Both the position numbers and the translations under genes were made by a program. 64,000 bases of DNA from Gordonia effusa NBRC 100432 (GTDB lineage: Bacteria > Actinomycetota > Actinomycetes > Mycobacteriales > Mycobacteriaceae): positions 41,662 to 105,661 of the forward strand of contig NZ_BAEH01000132.1 of assembly GCF_000241305.1 (NCBI RefSeq). Direction: 5' to 3'. This document shows positions 1-9,088 of this stretch, in pieces; within the stretch, counting starts at the first letter, position 1; each line of letters begins with the position of its first letter. A model generated the notes under the pieces. It did no database searches, was not told the DNA's origin, and saw only the letters and a program-made list of their open reading frames with translations.

Positions 1-225
1 CGCACCGCGGTTATGTTCCAGGCTCCGACCGAGGCGCTCGCATCGCCGATCGAGATCGGCTCTCCAGCACCGCATTTCGATCACATCCACTCCCCCGGAC
101 TCCTCCTGATGGGTGGCGGCGTGCCACTATTCGACAAAGACGGTGCGCTCATCGGAGGCCTGGGTGCATCAGGTGGCACGCCTGAACAGGACGCGGCACT
201 CGCTCGTACCTGTGTCGCGGCCTGA
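1..225 (+). CDS. GlcG/HbpS-family heme-binding-like protein, C-terminal part
   Basis: The reading frame is open from the first base of the window and stops at a TGA, so the 5' part lies outside; 74 residues remain. The glycine-rich end (GGGVPLFDKDGALIGGLGAS, then TPEQDAALARTCV) is the typical C-terminus of the GlcG/HbpS/DUF336 family, small proteins linked to heme binding or glycolate/diol utilisation gene clusters. Which branch it belongs to cannot be told from this fragment. The family call is from motif recognition, the role is unknown. Confidence 0.7.
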   Translation, partial: RTAVMFQAPTEALASPIEIGSPAPHFDHIHSPGLLLMGGGVPLFDKDGALIGGLGASGGTPEQDAALARTCVAA

Positions 226-307
226 GTTACGAACTGGCGGTCAGCTCTTCGGAGAGCACCCCCGACGTCGCCGTCTTATCTGACTGAACGGCGTTGGAAA
301 GTCGGTC

Positions 308-1060
308 TCACCGCTCCTCGGCTTCCGCAGCGGCCTTCTTACGTTCGATGTCGGCCAGCGCGCGCTCTAGTTCCGCGCGCTGGGCGGCATTCGCATGCCA
401 ATCGTCGAGCCGATTCTTCACGACGCGGGCCGGGGCGCCGACCGCAATCGAATAGTCCGGGATGACGCCTTTCACAACGGCATGGGAGCCGAGGACGCAA
501 CCGCGGCCGACGGTCGTATTACGCAACACCGACACCTTCGCCGCAACCCAGGTATCGGCGCCAATCCGCACCGGCCCCTTGACGATCCCCTGGTCTTTGA
601 TAGGCATCTCGATATTGTCCATCTTGTGGTCGAAGTCGCAGATGTAGCACCAGTCGGCGACCAGTGTCGACGCACCGATTTCCAGATCGAGATAGGAGTT
701 GACGACGTTGTTCGCGCCGAAGACCACCTTGTCGCCGATACGCATCGAACCCTCGTGTGCGCGTAGCGAATTGCCATCGCCGATATGCACCCATCGACCG
801 ATCTCCATCCGCGCCAACTCGGGCGTCGCATGGATCTCGACGTTGCGTCCTAGAAAGACCATGCCGCGCAGCACGATATGCGGATTGGCCGCCCGGAAGC
901 GGAAGAGCCGGTAGTAACGCACCAGGTACCAGGGCGTGTACGCACGATTGGAAAGCACCCAGCGCAGTGAGTCGCGAGTCAGGAAACGCGCCTGCATCGG
1001 GTCACGTCGGCGGCCCGCCCGCCAGCGCGACTTATAGGACGCGTTCCACATCGTCGTCAT
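308..1060 (-). CDS. Hexapeptide-repeat acyltransferase (Rv3034c-like)
   Basis: A 250-residue protein with a left-handed beta-helix: isoleucine- and glycine-spaced hexapeptides run from about residue 75 (VEIHATPELARMEIGRWVHI) to the typical cap GSHAVVKGVIPDYSIAVGAP near residue 210. Such enzymes transfer acetyl or other acyl groups to sugars or polysaccharides; the acceptor is not known. The N-terminal 70 residues are basic and aromatic, the C-terminus is a charged helix rich in E, K and A. The ATG at 1060 was chosen because GGGAGA lies 7 bases upstream; a longer in-frame start at 1105 exists but lacks this site. It is divergent from the propeller lipoprotein at 1234, the same order as Rv3034c/Rv3035. 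Confidence 0.85.
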   Translation of the reverse strand: MTTMWNASYKSRWRAGRRRDPMQARFLTRDSLRWVLSNRAYTPWYLVRYYRLFRFRAANPHIVLRGMVFLGRNVEIHATPELARMEIGRWVHIGDGNSLRAHEGSMRIGDKVVFGANNVVNSYLDLEIGASTLVADWCYICDFDHKMDNIEMPIKDQGIVKGPVRIGADTWVAAKVSVLRNTTVGRGCVLGSHAVVKGVIPDYSIAVGAPARVVKNRLDDWHANAAQRAELERALADIERKKAAAEAEER

Positions 1061-1233
1061 CGATTGATCTCCCATCGCACTACGCAATCCGCATCGGATA
1101 GCCATGCGATTTTATCGCCCCACATCGGCGCGCCGAATGGGCGTACCCGTGGTCGGTCGGCGGTGCGCGGGCACACGATAGGCTCACATGCGTTGATGCC
1201 AGACCAACGGCGTCGAGTCAGCGAGGAGAACAG

Positions 1234-2562
1234 ATGCGTGCAGTGGTCCGCCGACTATCCGGTGCAGTTCGGGTCGCCGTCGGAGTCGCCACCGTCGCGG
1301 TGACCGCGACCGCCCTGGTTTCCTGCTCCGACGGCCACATCGACGTTCGCTCGGTGGCTAGCCCGGGATGGTCAAGCTTCGGCGGCAATGCGGCGAACTC
1401 CAATTATGCGTATCCGAGCGTTCCCGACGACCTCGCATTGCGATGGTCGCGGCCGACTGGCGGCCCGATCACCGCACCGATCACGCTGTCGAATCAGTCC
1501 AACGTCGGAGTCACCGCCACGACACCGAGCGGATGTAACCTCTTCGTGCTCGATCCGAACTCCGGACGCAAGAACTTCTGCAAACGCATGCGGGACGGTA
1601 TCGCCGTCAACTCGCTGCTTGTCGATCAATTCGACCAGCCGTATGTCGGTGAGTCCACCACGTTCCTCGCATTCAACGCCGGCGGTTCGATCCGCTGGCG
1701 GATGCCGGTGATCGGCGTCCCGCTTTCGTCCAAGTTCGTCGCGCCGGGCGTCGTGTTAGTGGCGACGACGCAGGGGCAGATCCTTCTGCTTAACACCCAG
1801 ACCAACACGTTTGCCGCGCCGGAGGTGCGGTTACGTTCGGATATTCATCCCGAGGACGGCACCTACGGCTTCGGTGATTGCGTCACCAACGGGCCGCGCT
1901 GCGCCATTCCAGCTCCGGCAGCGGTGGATATGAACGCCGAGCGGATGTTCATCAACTTTTGGCCCGAAGGGACGATCGCGTCCCAGATTCGGGCACTGGA
2001 TTACTCGGTGGTCGACGGAAAGCGCACCGTCCGCGAAGCCTGGCATGCCGACATTCCCGGTGGCGTCGTCGGACCGGCAACGCTCTCGGCGGACGGCAAG
2101 ACCGTCTATACCTACAGTCGATTGGGACAGATCTACGCGCTGCACGCCGACACCGGAAAAGTGAAGTGGCGCTTCGAAAACGGCGGCTACGGCTTCGGCA
2201 CGATGACAGTCTCGCCGAGCGGCGACATCATTCCGGCCGGTGTCGTCGGCGCACCGCTGCGGATGCTCCACGATGCCGGCGACCATGCCGAGCAGGTGTG
2301 GCAGCGCGACGACCTCAAATCGGTGAGCCTGTCGACGCTGACGGAGGCGAAGACCGCATGGACGGTCGTGCGCGATGCGGGTAAGGATTCGCTGTCGCTG
2401 GTCGAGGTGTCGTCAACCGATGGAAAGACCAAACGCACTCTCTCCCTTCCGGATTCGGTCGGCTTCGCGACCGGCGTCGCAGTGTCGCCGAAGGGACAGA
2501 TCGCGGTTGCGACCAATATCGGCAAGGTCTACTTCTTCGACAGCAAGGCTGAGTTCGAGTAG
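1234..2562 (+). CDS. PQQ-like beta-propeller lipoprotein (Rv3035-like)
   Basis: A 442-residue exported lipoprotein. The N-terminus has arginines, a hydrophobic stretch and the lipobox LVSC near residue 31, so it should be lipid-anchored on the outer face of the membrane. The rest contains repeated propeller blades with signatures such as VKWRFENGG, YALHADTGK and VYFFDSK, as in PQQ-binding-like/BamB-type domains. No catalytic site is evident; these domains usually serve as scaffolds. AGGAGA lies 7 bases before the ATG. It corresponds to Rv3035 by order and type. Its partner is unknown. Confidence 0.85.
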   Translation: MRAVVRRLSGAVRVAVGVATVAVTATALVSCSDGHIDVRSVASPGWSSFGGNAANSNYAYPSVPDDLALRWSRPTGGPITAPITLSNQSNVGVTATTPSGCNLFVLDPNSGRKNFCKRMRDGIAVNSLLVDQFDQPYVGESTTFLAFNAGGSIRWRMPVIGVPLSSKFVAPGVVLVATTQGQILLLNTQTNTFAAPEVRLRSDIHPEDGTYGFGDCVTNGPRCAIPAPAAVDMNAERMFINFWPEGTIASQIRALDYSVVDGKRTVREAWHADIPGGVVGPATLSADGKTVYTYSRLGQIYALHADTGKVKWRFENGGYGFGTMTVSPSGDIIPAGVVGAPLRMLHDAGDHAEQVWQRDDLKSVSLSTLTEAKTAWTVVRDAGKDSLSLVEVSSTDGKTKRTLSLPDSVGFATGVAVSPKGQIAVATNIGKVYFFDSKAEFE

Positions 2563-2617
2563 AGCCACTGTCCGGGGCTGCCGGTCGGGTCCATGAGGTC
2601 TATCAGGTCCGTCGAAT

Positions 2618-2676
2618 TCTGGAAATAGTCGGTGTGCCAGGGGCAGTTTGCCCTCTTCGCGCAGACTATATCCAGA
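2618..2676. terminator. Long imperfect palindrome at convergent gene ends
   Basis: Two 13-base arms (2618-2630 and 2664-2676, 12 of 13 paired) enclose an inner stem GGGCA/TGCCC around the centre at 2647. It lies between the ends of a plus-strand and a minus-strand gene, so a two-way terminator is the simplest reading. Confidence 0.6.
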
Positions 2677-2697
2677 TTCTTGGAATCCGAAGTCTCC

Positions 2698-3903
2698 TTA
2701 AGACCGGACTCCGGGCTCGCAGATAAATCCGACGCCCTGTTTGCCAATCCTGGTCAGCACCAATGTCAGCGCGCGAGAACCCTTGAGCTTGAGCTTCTTT
2801 CGCAACTTATCCGGGTCTACATCGAGCCCGCGGACCAAGATCTCCAGCGTCCCGCAGTCCAATGTTGCGAGCGCCGTGCGCAACGCCCGCTCTGCGACGC
2901 CGACCTGTTCAATAACTCGAAAGCCCCTCTGCCCCAACGGGACCGAGTCGCCCGACAGATATGCGATCTGGGGATCAAGCTGCCAAAGGCCGTGCCGCGC
3001 CGCGTAATGACGCACCAGACCGGCTCGCACCACCGCGCCGTCGGGGTCGATGATCCACTCACCGACGTCGCGCACATCGGAGTCATCGGGGTCGGCCGAC
3101 GTGACCTCCTCGACGCGTACGGAGCCGTCCGTCTGTGTCCGCAGCACCGTCGCACGTTGCGCCGCAACACCTTCGGCTGCAACGTCGTTCCACAGACACG
3201 CCTCGCGCACACCGCCATCGAGCGACGTGATCTGCACCTGCCCCTCGAATCCGAAGCGCGCCCGCAGCGCCAGATAGTCGATGCCGGGCGCCGATTTCAC
3301 CAGCAGCGGCTGACCGCCATATGTGGTCAGTAGCCCGAGCAACGACGGCTGCAGATCTTCCAACCGAAAGGTTCGTGAGCCACCAATACGACGCGCCGGG
3401 TCTGCGATCACGACGTCGGCACGCGACGTCGGGGTCAGCGCATCGGCGCGCAGGAGGGTCGCGCCGGGTACGTTATGCCGGGCTATCGACAATCGCACCG
3501 GGTCGATGTCGCTACCCACAACCGCCGAAATACCTTCGGCAGCAACGAGTTCGCGAAGTTCCGCACCGATCGAACACGTGACGTCTGCGACGATCGCTCC
3601 CGCGAACCGCGAGCCGATTTCCGCGGCACGTAGCGCAGCGACCGACGTCGGCGTTGCTTGCTGGGCGGCGTCATCGGTAAGCAGCAACTCGTCGACGTCA
3701 CGCAATTTCGCCCGCGCGCGACGTCGGCACCGCACCGTCTCGATAAGCGCGGCCTCGTGTTGCGAGTAGCGGCTTTTCACCTCATCGACATCGGCGATCA
3801 TCGACGTCGGCGAAAGCTCAAGTGCCGATACATTTTCCAGCGCTTTCGCGCCAAGCCGCGACGTCAGAAAGGCGACGTCGTCGAGTGTGAACTGGTAGCT
3901 CAC
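2698..3903 (-). CDS. SAM-dependent methyltransferase with THUMP-like C-terminal domain (Rv3037c-like)
   Basis: A 401-residue cytoplasmic protein. Residues about 90-210 form a class I methyltransferase fold: VADVTCSIGAELREL is motif I and VVGSDIDPVRLSIARHNV the following acidic strand, while DVVIADPARR resembles the NPPY-type motif of RNA/DNA methyltransferases. The last part (GTLEILVRGLDVDPDKLRKK onward) matches the THUMP-like domain found at the end of this family, which suggests an RNA substrate; this is an inference. It lies 10 bases after the next methyltransferase gene on the same strand, so they are probably co-transcribed, as are Rv3037c and Rv3038c. Confidence 0.85.
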   Translation of the reverse strand: MSYQFTLDDVAFLTSRLGAKALENVSALELSPTSMIADVDEVKSRYSQHEAALIETVRCRRRARAKLRDVDELLLTDDAAQQATPTSVAALRAAEIGSRFAGAIVADVTCSIGAELRELVAAEGISAVVGSDIDPVRLSIARHNVPGATLLRADALTPTSRADVVIADPARRIGGSRTFRLEDLQPSLLGLLTTYGGQPLLVKSAPGIDYLALRARFGFEGQVQITSLDGGVREACLWNDVAAEGVAAQRATVLRTQTDGSVRVEEVTSADPDDSDVRDVGEWIIDPDGAVVRAGLVRHYAARHGLWQLDPQIAYLSGDSVPLGQRGFRVIEQVGVAERALRTALATLDCGTLEILVRGLDVDPDKLRKKLKLKGSRALTLVLTRIGKQGVGFICEPGVRS

Positions 3904-3913
3904 GGGCCAGGGC

Positions 3914-4888
3914 CTACCCGGCCTTAACCCCGGTCACCATGACGTTGTAGAAGAACTTCGGCGGCACGACCTTGCGCAGCACGTTCTCGTCGAGCCAGCT
4001 CAGGCGCTTCCAGCCGCCGAACGCGAAACGTCCCCAACCCCAGCCCAGTTTCTCCGGCGGAACAGCCGCCTCGAAGGTGCGCACCGGCCAGCCCAGGAAT
4101 GCCGCCGCCAGTTCTTCGGTCGCGGTCTTCACTTCGACCGCACCGGCCGACCGGGCGATACCCGCCAGATCGTCGGGGTCGAAGGTATGAATATCGACTA
4201 CGGCTTCCAGCGCGGCCGCGCGCGACGATTCATCCAACTCAGCCTGCGGCCGACGCCAGCTCTGCAGCGGCCCCAGCTTGGTGATGTTAGTGGTCGCGAA
4301 CCAGGTGGCACGGGAAATCCAGCGGGCGTAGAAGTCACCGATGGTCGACGGCTCACCGGCGAAGACGAATCGCCCGCCCGGCTTGAGTACCCGTAGCACT
4401 TCGCGCAGCGACTTCTCGACGTCGGGAATGTGGTGCAGCACCGCGTGGCCGACGACGAGGTCGAAGGTGTTGTCGTCGTACGGGATCTTCTCGGCATCGG
4501 CGACGCGACCGTCGACGTCGAGGCCCAGACCCTCGGCATTACGCAGCGCGACTTTGACCATGCCCGGCGAAAGGTCGGTGACCGACCCCTTCTCCGCGAC
4601 ACCCGACTGCATGAGGTTGAGCAGGAAGAAACCGGTGCCGCAGCCCAACTCCATCGCCCGACCATAAGGCAGCTTCTCGTCGCCCGCGATCGCATCGAAG
4701 CGGCCACGCGCATAGTCGATGCAACGCTCGTCGTAGGAGATCGACCACTTCTCGTCGTAGGTCTCCGCCTCCCAGTCGTGGTAGAGCACCTGGGCGAGTT
4801 TGGTGTCCTTGAGCGCAGCGGCCACCTCTTCTTCAGTCGCGTGGGGATTCGGCTTGGGATCAGAGGATGGCGTGAGATTCGCAGTCAT
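3914..4888 (-). CDS. Class I SAM-dependent methyltransferase (Rv3038c-like)
   Basis: A 324-residue protein with a clear Methyltransf_11-type core: GRAMELGCGTGFFLLNLMQS (motif I, about residues 80-100), VTDLSPGM, DTFDLVVGHAVLHHIPDVE (motif IV) and VLRVLKPGGRFVFAGEPS. The C-terminal 130 residues are specific to this actinobacterial family. The substrate is unknown. The ATG at 4888 is preferred over a TTG at 4921 because GGAAG sits 8 bases upstream and because it leaves a 35-base gap to the enoyl-CoA hydratase gene. Gene order matches Rv3037c-Rv3039c, suggesting one operon. Confidence 0.85.
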   Translation of the reverse strand: MTANLTPSSDPKPNPHATEEEVAAALKDTKLAQVLYHDWEAETYDEKWSISYDERCIDYARGRFDAIAGDEKLPYGRAMELGCGTGFFLLNLMQSGVAEKGSVTDLSPGMVKVALRNAEGLGLDVDGRVADAEKIPYDDNTFDLVVGHAVLHHIPDVEKSLREVLRVLKPGGRFVFAGEPSTIGDFYARWISRATWFATTNITKLGPLQSWRRPQAELDESSRAAALEAVVDIHTFDPDDLAGIARSAGAVEVKTATEELAAAFLGWPVRTFEAAVPPEKLGWGWGRFAFGGWKRLSWLDENVLRKVVPPKFFYNVMVTGVKAG

Positions 4889-4923
4889 GGGTTTCGCTTC
4901 CGGTTGTAGAACGTGTGGCAATC

Positions 4924-5712
4924 TTACTTGCCGGTAAATCGAGCCTTACCTGGACCGTTCTCGATGAACGAATCCATTCCGATCTTCCGGTCCTCCGTGG
5001 CGAACAGACCGGCGAAGACATGTTCTTCGATGGCTAGGCCGGAGGCCAGATCAACTTCAATCCCCTGGTCGATCGCCGCCTTCGCCGCACGCAATGCCAC
5101 CGATGCGCCATTTTCGAACTGCGCGGCCCACTTCACAGCGGCGTCGTAAACATCGTCGGGAGCAACCACCTCGTCGACCAAACCGATGGCCAGCGCTTCC
5201 TCCGCCCCGACGAAGCGGCCGGTAAACACAAGGTCCTTAGCCTTCGACGGGCCGATCAGTCGAGCCAACCGCTGCGTGCCGCCCCCGCCCGGGATCACGC
5301 CGAGCAGAATCTCGGGGACACCGAGTTTGGCGTTGTCACCGGCGATCCGACGATCCGCACCGAGAGCAACCTCTAACCCGCCGCCAAGCGCATATCCGGT
5401 GATCGCGGCGACGGTCGGCTTGGGGATATCGGCGATCGACCCCAACGCGCGCTGCAACCGACCGGCGACCTTGGCCATATCCGCATAGGACATGTCAGTC
5501 ATCTCTTTGATGTCGGCGCCCGCGGCGAGCACCTTCGGCCCACCGTAGATCACGACCGCCTTGATGTCGTCCCGAACCGAAGCTTCCTCGGCCGCAGCCT
5601 GCAATTCGGTCTGCACCTGGCGATTCAGCGCGTTCATCGGCGGTCGGTTGAGCGAAATGGTGCCGACGCCGGGATGATCTGGATGGGCTTCTAGCGTGAC
5701 GAACTCAGGCAT
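4924..5712 (-). CDS. echA17: Enoyl-CoA hydratase/isomerase (EchA17-like)
   Basis: A 262-residue crotonase. Family signatures are present in order: ISLNRPPMNALN near residue 20, the oxyanion-hole region KVLAAGADIKEM near 65, ITGYALGGGLEVALGADRRI near 105, and the catalytic-glutamate region LGVPEILLGVIPGGGGTQRL near 130. It should hydrate trans-2-enoyl-CoA in fatty-acid beta-oxidation. The ATG at 5712 was chosen over an upstream in-frame extension because crotonases start here and a leaderless -10 (TAGGGT) lies 7 bases before it. The symbol rests on synteny with Rv3039c. Confidence 0.85.
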   Translation of the reverse strand: MPEFVTLEAHPDHPGVGTISLNRPPMNALNRQVQTELQAAAEEASVRDDIKAVVIYGGPKVLAAGADIKEMTDMSYADMAKVAGRLQRALGSIADIPKPTVAAITGYALGGGLEVALGADRRIAGDNAKLGVPEILLGVIPGGGGTQRLARLIGPSKAKDLVFTGRFVGAEEALAIGLVDEVVAPDDVYDAAVKWAAQFENGASVALRAAKAAIDQGIEVDLASGLAIEEHVFAGLFATEDRKIGMDSFIENGPGKARFTGK

Positions 5713-5719
5713 GCCTACA

Positions 5720-5725
5720 ACCCTA
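5720..5725 (-). promoter_or_regulatory. Leaderless -10 of echA17
   Basis: TAGGGT on the minus strand, 7 bases before the ATG at 5712. No ribosome binding site fits in between, so the mRNA probably begins at the start codon. Confidence 0.5.
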
Positions 5726-5734
5726 AAGCCACAA

Positions 5735-5763
5735 CCTATCCGGGTTGGACGCGGCTCCGAATA
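5735..5763 (+). promoter_or_regulatory. SigK-type promoter of the stress operon
   Basis: CCTATC at 5735-5740 and CCGAATA at 5757-5763, separated by 16 bases, resemble the reported mycobacterial SigK promoter (CCATCC / CCGAAT). The ATG of the first operon gene is at 5770, 6 bases later, so the transcript is probably leaderless. The operon encodes SigK itself, so this would be autoregulation. Confidence 0.65.
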
Positions 5764-5769
5764 CCCCAT

Positions 5770-7092
5770 ATGCCGATGTCCTCCGACAGTCCCCGACGCT
5801 TCGCCGTTATCGGTTCCGGAATCTCCGGGCTGATGGCCGCCTACGTGCTGGCCCGCAACGACCACGTGACCCTCTTCGAGGCCGACAATCGGCTCGGCGG
5901 GCACGCGCACACCCACGATGTGCCGCTACCTAACGCCACGACCGTTCAGGTCGACACCGGGTTTATCGTGCACAACCAGCGGACCTACCCCACCCTCATT
6001 CGGCTCTTCGACGAACTCGGCGTGCAAACCCGCGAATCGGATATGTCGATGTCGGTCGCCATTCCCGACGTCGGCCTGGAGTATGCGGGCGGCAAAGGTA
6101 TCCGCGGTCTGATCCCCTCATCGAGTTCGCTGCGCAATCGTAGATATCTGCGCCTACTCACCCAGGTGCCCAGATTTCACCGCGCCGCGCGACGACTACT
6201 CGCCGAACCGGAATCCATGCCGGTATCACTGCGCGGCTTCCTCGACGACGTCGGATTCGATGCGGACTTCCACGACTACTTCATCACCCCGCTGGTCTCC
6301 GCGGTCTGGTCCTGCGATCCGGCCGACGCGCTGGACTATCCGGCGAGGTATCTGTTCACCTTCCTCGACCATCACGGCATGCTCTCTATCACCGGGTCGC
6401 CGACCTGGCGCACCGTCGTCGGCGGCTCGGCGCGCTACGTGGACCGGGTCGCCGCCGAGTTACCTGACGTTCGCATCGGAACTCCGGTTGCGGCATTGAC
6501 TCGACGATCCGGTGGCGTCACCGTGACGACCGAGGCCGGCTCATCCGAAGAGTTCGACGGGGCCGTCGTCGCCACTCATCCGCATCAAGCGTTACGACTA
6601 CTGGCCCAGCCGACTTCTCGTGAGCGAGAACTGTTGAGCGCCATCACCTATTCGCCCAACCGGGCATTGCTACACACCGACGAATCGGTATTGCCGATAA
6701 CCGCGAATGCCCGCGCGTCGTGGAATTATCTAGTACCGCCGTCGAATCGCGCGACTCCCGACGGCGTCGTTGTCACCTACGACGTGACCCGTCTCATGCG
6801 CCTGTCAGCTGGCGGCCCTCGAATGTTGGTGACCCTCAACGGATCCGAGTTCGTTGATCCGGCCATGGTTATCGACGAGATGTCCTACGAACACCCGCTC
6901 TACACCGCGGCGGCGGTCGACGCCGCCGCTGCGCTCGACGAAATCGATTCAGGCACAATCGCTTTCGCCGGAGCATATCGCGGATGGGGATTTCACGAGG
7001 ACGGTGCGCTCGCGGGGCTCCGGGCCGCGCAGCGACTCGGTGGTCGCTGGACACCCAAGTCGAATTCGCCGATAGCACTGGCTCGCCGATGA
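5770..7092 (+). CDS. FAD-dependent amine-oxidase-like oxidoreductase (Rv0449c-like)
   Basis: A 440-residue flavoprotein of the COG2907 type. The N-terminal dinucleotide fold is clear: RFAVIGSGISGLMAAYVLA (GxGxxG) with the acidic end of strand 2 at LFEADNRLGGHAH. A C-terminal FAD contact region is IAFAGAYRGWGFHEDGALAG. Related proteins sit next to fatty-acid methyltransferases in SigK and SigE/ChrR-type regulons, so an acyl chain in the membrane is a reasonable substrate, but this is inference. It opens a six-gene operon behind a SigK-type promoter and overlaps the next gene by ATGA. Confidence 0.85.
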   Translation: MPMSSDSPRRFAVIGSGISGLMAAYVLARNDHVTLFEADNRLGGHAHTHDVPLPNATTVQVDTGFIVHNQRTYPTLIRLFDELGVQTRESDMSMSVAIPDVGLEYAGGKGIRGLIPSSSSLRNRRYLRLLTQVPRFHRAARRLLAEPESMPVSLRGFLDDVGFDADFHDYFITPLVSAVWSCDPADALDYPARYLFTFLDHHGMLSITGSPTWRTVVGGSARYVDRVAAELPDVRIGTPVAALTRRSGGVTVTTEAGSSEEFDGAVVATHPHQALRLLAQPTSRERELLSAITYSPNRALLHTDESVLPITANARASWNYLVPPSNRATPDGVVVTYDVTRLMRLSAGGPRMLVTLNGSEFVDPAMVIDEMSYEHPLYTAAAVDAAAALDEIDSGTIAFAGAYRGWGFHEDGALAGLRAAQRLGGRWTPKSNSPIALARR

Positions 7093-7826
7093 CACATACC
7101 CCAGCGATGTATCGCACGGAGATCACTCACCGACGTACCGCGCCGGTTGTCAACCGATTCCGCTACCGGAGCCTGTCCTGGTTCATCGATATCGATGACC
7201 TCCCACCGATCACTCGGTGGCTACGGCCCTTCGCGAGCTTTCGCGCACGCGACCATCTGAGCCCGCCAGAGCATGGCCGCGACACCCTGCGGAACAGAGT
7301 TGACGCCGAACTCGAACGTCACGGGATCACCCCGCAACCGGGGACGGTCACCGCGTTGCTCAACGCCCGCACGCTGGGCTACGTCTTCGATCCACTCACG
7401 CTGTATTGGTGCCACCGCCGCGACGGGCAACTGTATGCGGTTCTCGCAGAAGTACATAACACCTACGGCGGGCGGCATTGCTACGCCGTGGTTCCCGATG
7501 ATCAGGACCGGGCACAGGTCGACAAGGAGTTCTACGTCTCCCCGTTCAACGTCGTCGGCGGCAGCTACTCGATGCGGGTACCCGAGCCCGACGACCGCCT
7601 GCGAATCGATATCACCTGGTATCCGCCGAGCGGACCGCCGTTTCACGCGGCGGTCAGCGGCACGCGAACCGCGGTGACTACGCGCGGCGTACTCACCGCG
7701 CAGCTACGCGCGCCACTCGCCCCGATTGTGGTATCGGCGCGAATTCGCTTACAGGGCATCACCTTGTGGCGCAAAGGACTTCAGATCATCCCCCGACCCA
7801 ACAGCCGAGTGAGGAGACACTCATGA
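7089..7826 (+). CDS. DUF1365 family protein (Rv0448c-like)
   Basis: A 245-residue member of DUF1365. Family hallmarks are the start MYRTEITHRRTAPVVNRFRY, ALLNARTLGYVFDPLTLYWC near residue 90, and VLAEVHNTYGGRHCY followed by KEFYVSPFNVVGGSYSMRV. No catalytic residues are established for the family; it consistently travels with the flavoprotein and methyltransferase of this operon. The ATG at 7089 overlaps the TGA of the preceding gene (ATGA) and its own stop overlaps the next ATG in the same way, so translation is coupled through all three genes. Confidence 0.85.
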   Translation: MTHTPAMYRTEITHRRTAPVVNRFRYRSLSWFIDIDDLPPITRWLRPFASFRARDHLSPPEHGRDTLRNRVDAELERHGITPQPGTVTALLNARTLGYVFDPLTLYWCHRRDGQLYAVLAEVHNTYGGRHCYAVVPDDQDRAQVDKEFYVSPFNVVGGSYSMRVPEPDDRLRIDITWYPPSGPPFHAAVSGTRTAVTTRGVLTAQLRAPLAPIVVSARIRLQGITLWRKGLQIIPRPNSRVRRHS

Positions 7827-9088
7827 CGATGGAATTCCACCTACGACCGCCAGCGGTGGACACTCGCACGTGGCCGGATGTGGCAGCGGTGCCCCATGGC
7901 CTACGCGCCCGCCTTGCCGCGCCAATAACGATGGCGCTGTTGCGGCGGGCCGCTGACCGAGCGGGCATCTGCGTCGAATTAGCCTCTGGCACACCATCAC
8001 ATATCGACGCCCCGACGATGATGATCGCCGACCCCGATGCCTTCGCCCGACGCGTGGGGACACACGGACTGATCGGACTCGGCGAGTCCTATATGGCCGG
8101 CGAATGGGATTCGCCCGACCTCGTCGACGTTTTGACCCGGCTGGCTGGGGTAATCTCGACGTCGGTACCACGCTGGCTACAACGGCTACGCACATTGCAC
8201 CTGGCTTCACCACCTGATGCCGACGACCCGGCAATAGCCAACTCGCGCAACAATATTGCCCGCCACTACGACCTCTCCAACGAATTCTTCGCCAGCTTTC
8301 TCGACGATACTATGACGTATTCGGCCGCACTATTCGACAATCCCGACGCCGCACGATGGGATGATCTCGCCACCGCGCAACATCGTAAGATCGATCGCCT
8401 GCTCGACCAGGCCGGCGTCGGCGGGGGAACTCGATTACTCGAAATCGGTACCGGCTGGGGTGAATTGGCCTTGCGCGCGGCAGCCCGCGGCGCACATGTC
8501 CACTCGGTCACGCTGTCGAGCGAACAGCTTCGGGCCGCGCAAGCGAAGGTGCGGGCGGCCGGATTGTCCGACCGCGTCGATATCACGCTGACCGACTATC
8601 GCGATGTGACCGGGCAGTACGACGCGGTGGTGTCGGTGGAGATGATCGAGGCCGTCGGCTACGCCTATTGGCCGACATACTTCGCCACGCTTCGCCGCCT
8701 CCTCACTCCCGGCGGAAGAGTTGCCCTGCAAGCGATTACGATGCCGCACGATCGAATGCTGGCCAGCCGCAACACGCACACCTGGATTCAGAAGTACATC
8801 TTCCCGGGCGGCCTGCTCCCCTCGACTCGCGCTATCGACGACAACGCGGCAGCGGCAGGACTGCGGGTAGTCGATCGCCTAAGCATGGCAGCGCATTACG
8901 CACAGACACTGATGCTGTGGCGGCACCGATTCGACACCGTCGGGGTGTCGTCTCTCCCACCCGGCAGCGACGACGTGTTCGTGCGGATGTGGCATTTCTA
9001 TCTCACCTATTCCGAGGCGGGTTTCCGGTCGAACTATCTCGACGTCGAACAGTTCACCCTGCGCGCCGAAGAGGATCATCATGTCTGA
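7823..9088 (+). CDS. ufaA1: Cyclopropane/methyl-branched fatty-acid synthase-type methyltransferase (UfaA1-like)
   Basis: A 421-residue SAM-dependent methyltransferase of the CFA synthase family. Seen: NIARHYDLSNEFFASFLDDT near residue 155, the SAM motif LLEIGTGWGELALRAAARGA near 205, DVTGQYDAVVSVEMIEAVG near 260, and IQKYIFPGGLLPS near 325. These enzymes methylate the double bond of unsaturated acyl chains in phospholipids. The ATG at 7823 follows GAGGAG and overlaps the previous stop. M. tuberculosis Rv0447c (UfaA1) holds the same place; whether the product is a cyclopropane, methyl-branched or furan chain cannot be read from sequence. Confidence 0.85.
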   Translation: MTMEFHLRPPAVDTRTWPDVAAVPHGLRARLAAPITMALLRRAADRAGICVELASGTPSHIDAPTMMIADPDAFARRVGTHGLIGLGESYMAGEWDSPDLVDVLTRLAGVISTSVPRWLQRLRTLHLASPPDADDPAIANSRNNIARHYDLSNEFFASFLDDTMTYSAALFDNPDAARWDDLATAQHRKIDRLLDQAGVGGGTRLLEIGTGWGELALRAAARGAHVHSVTLSSEQLRAAQAKVRAAGLSDRVDITLTDYRDVTGQYDAVVSVEMIEAVGYAYWPTYFATLRRLLTPGGRVALQAITMPHDRMLASRNTHTWIQKYIFPGGLLPSTRAIDDNAAAAGLRVVDRLSMAAHYAQTLMLWRHRFDTVGVSSLPPGSDDVFVRMWHFYLTYSEAGFRSNYLDVEQFTLRAEEDHHV

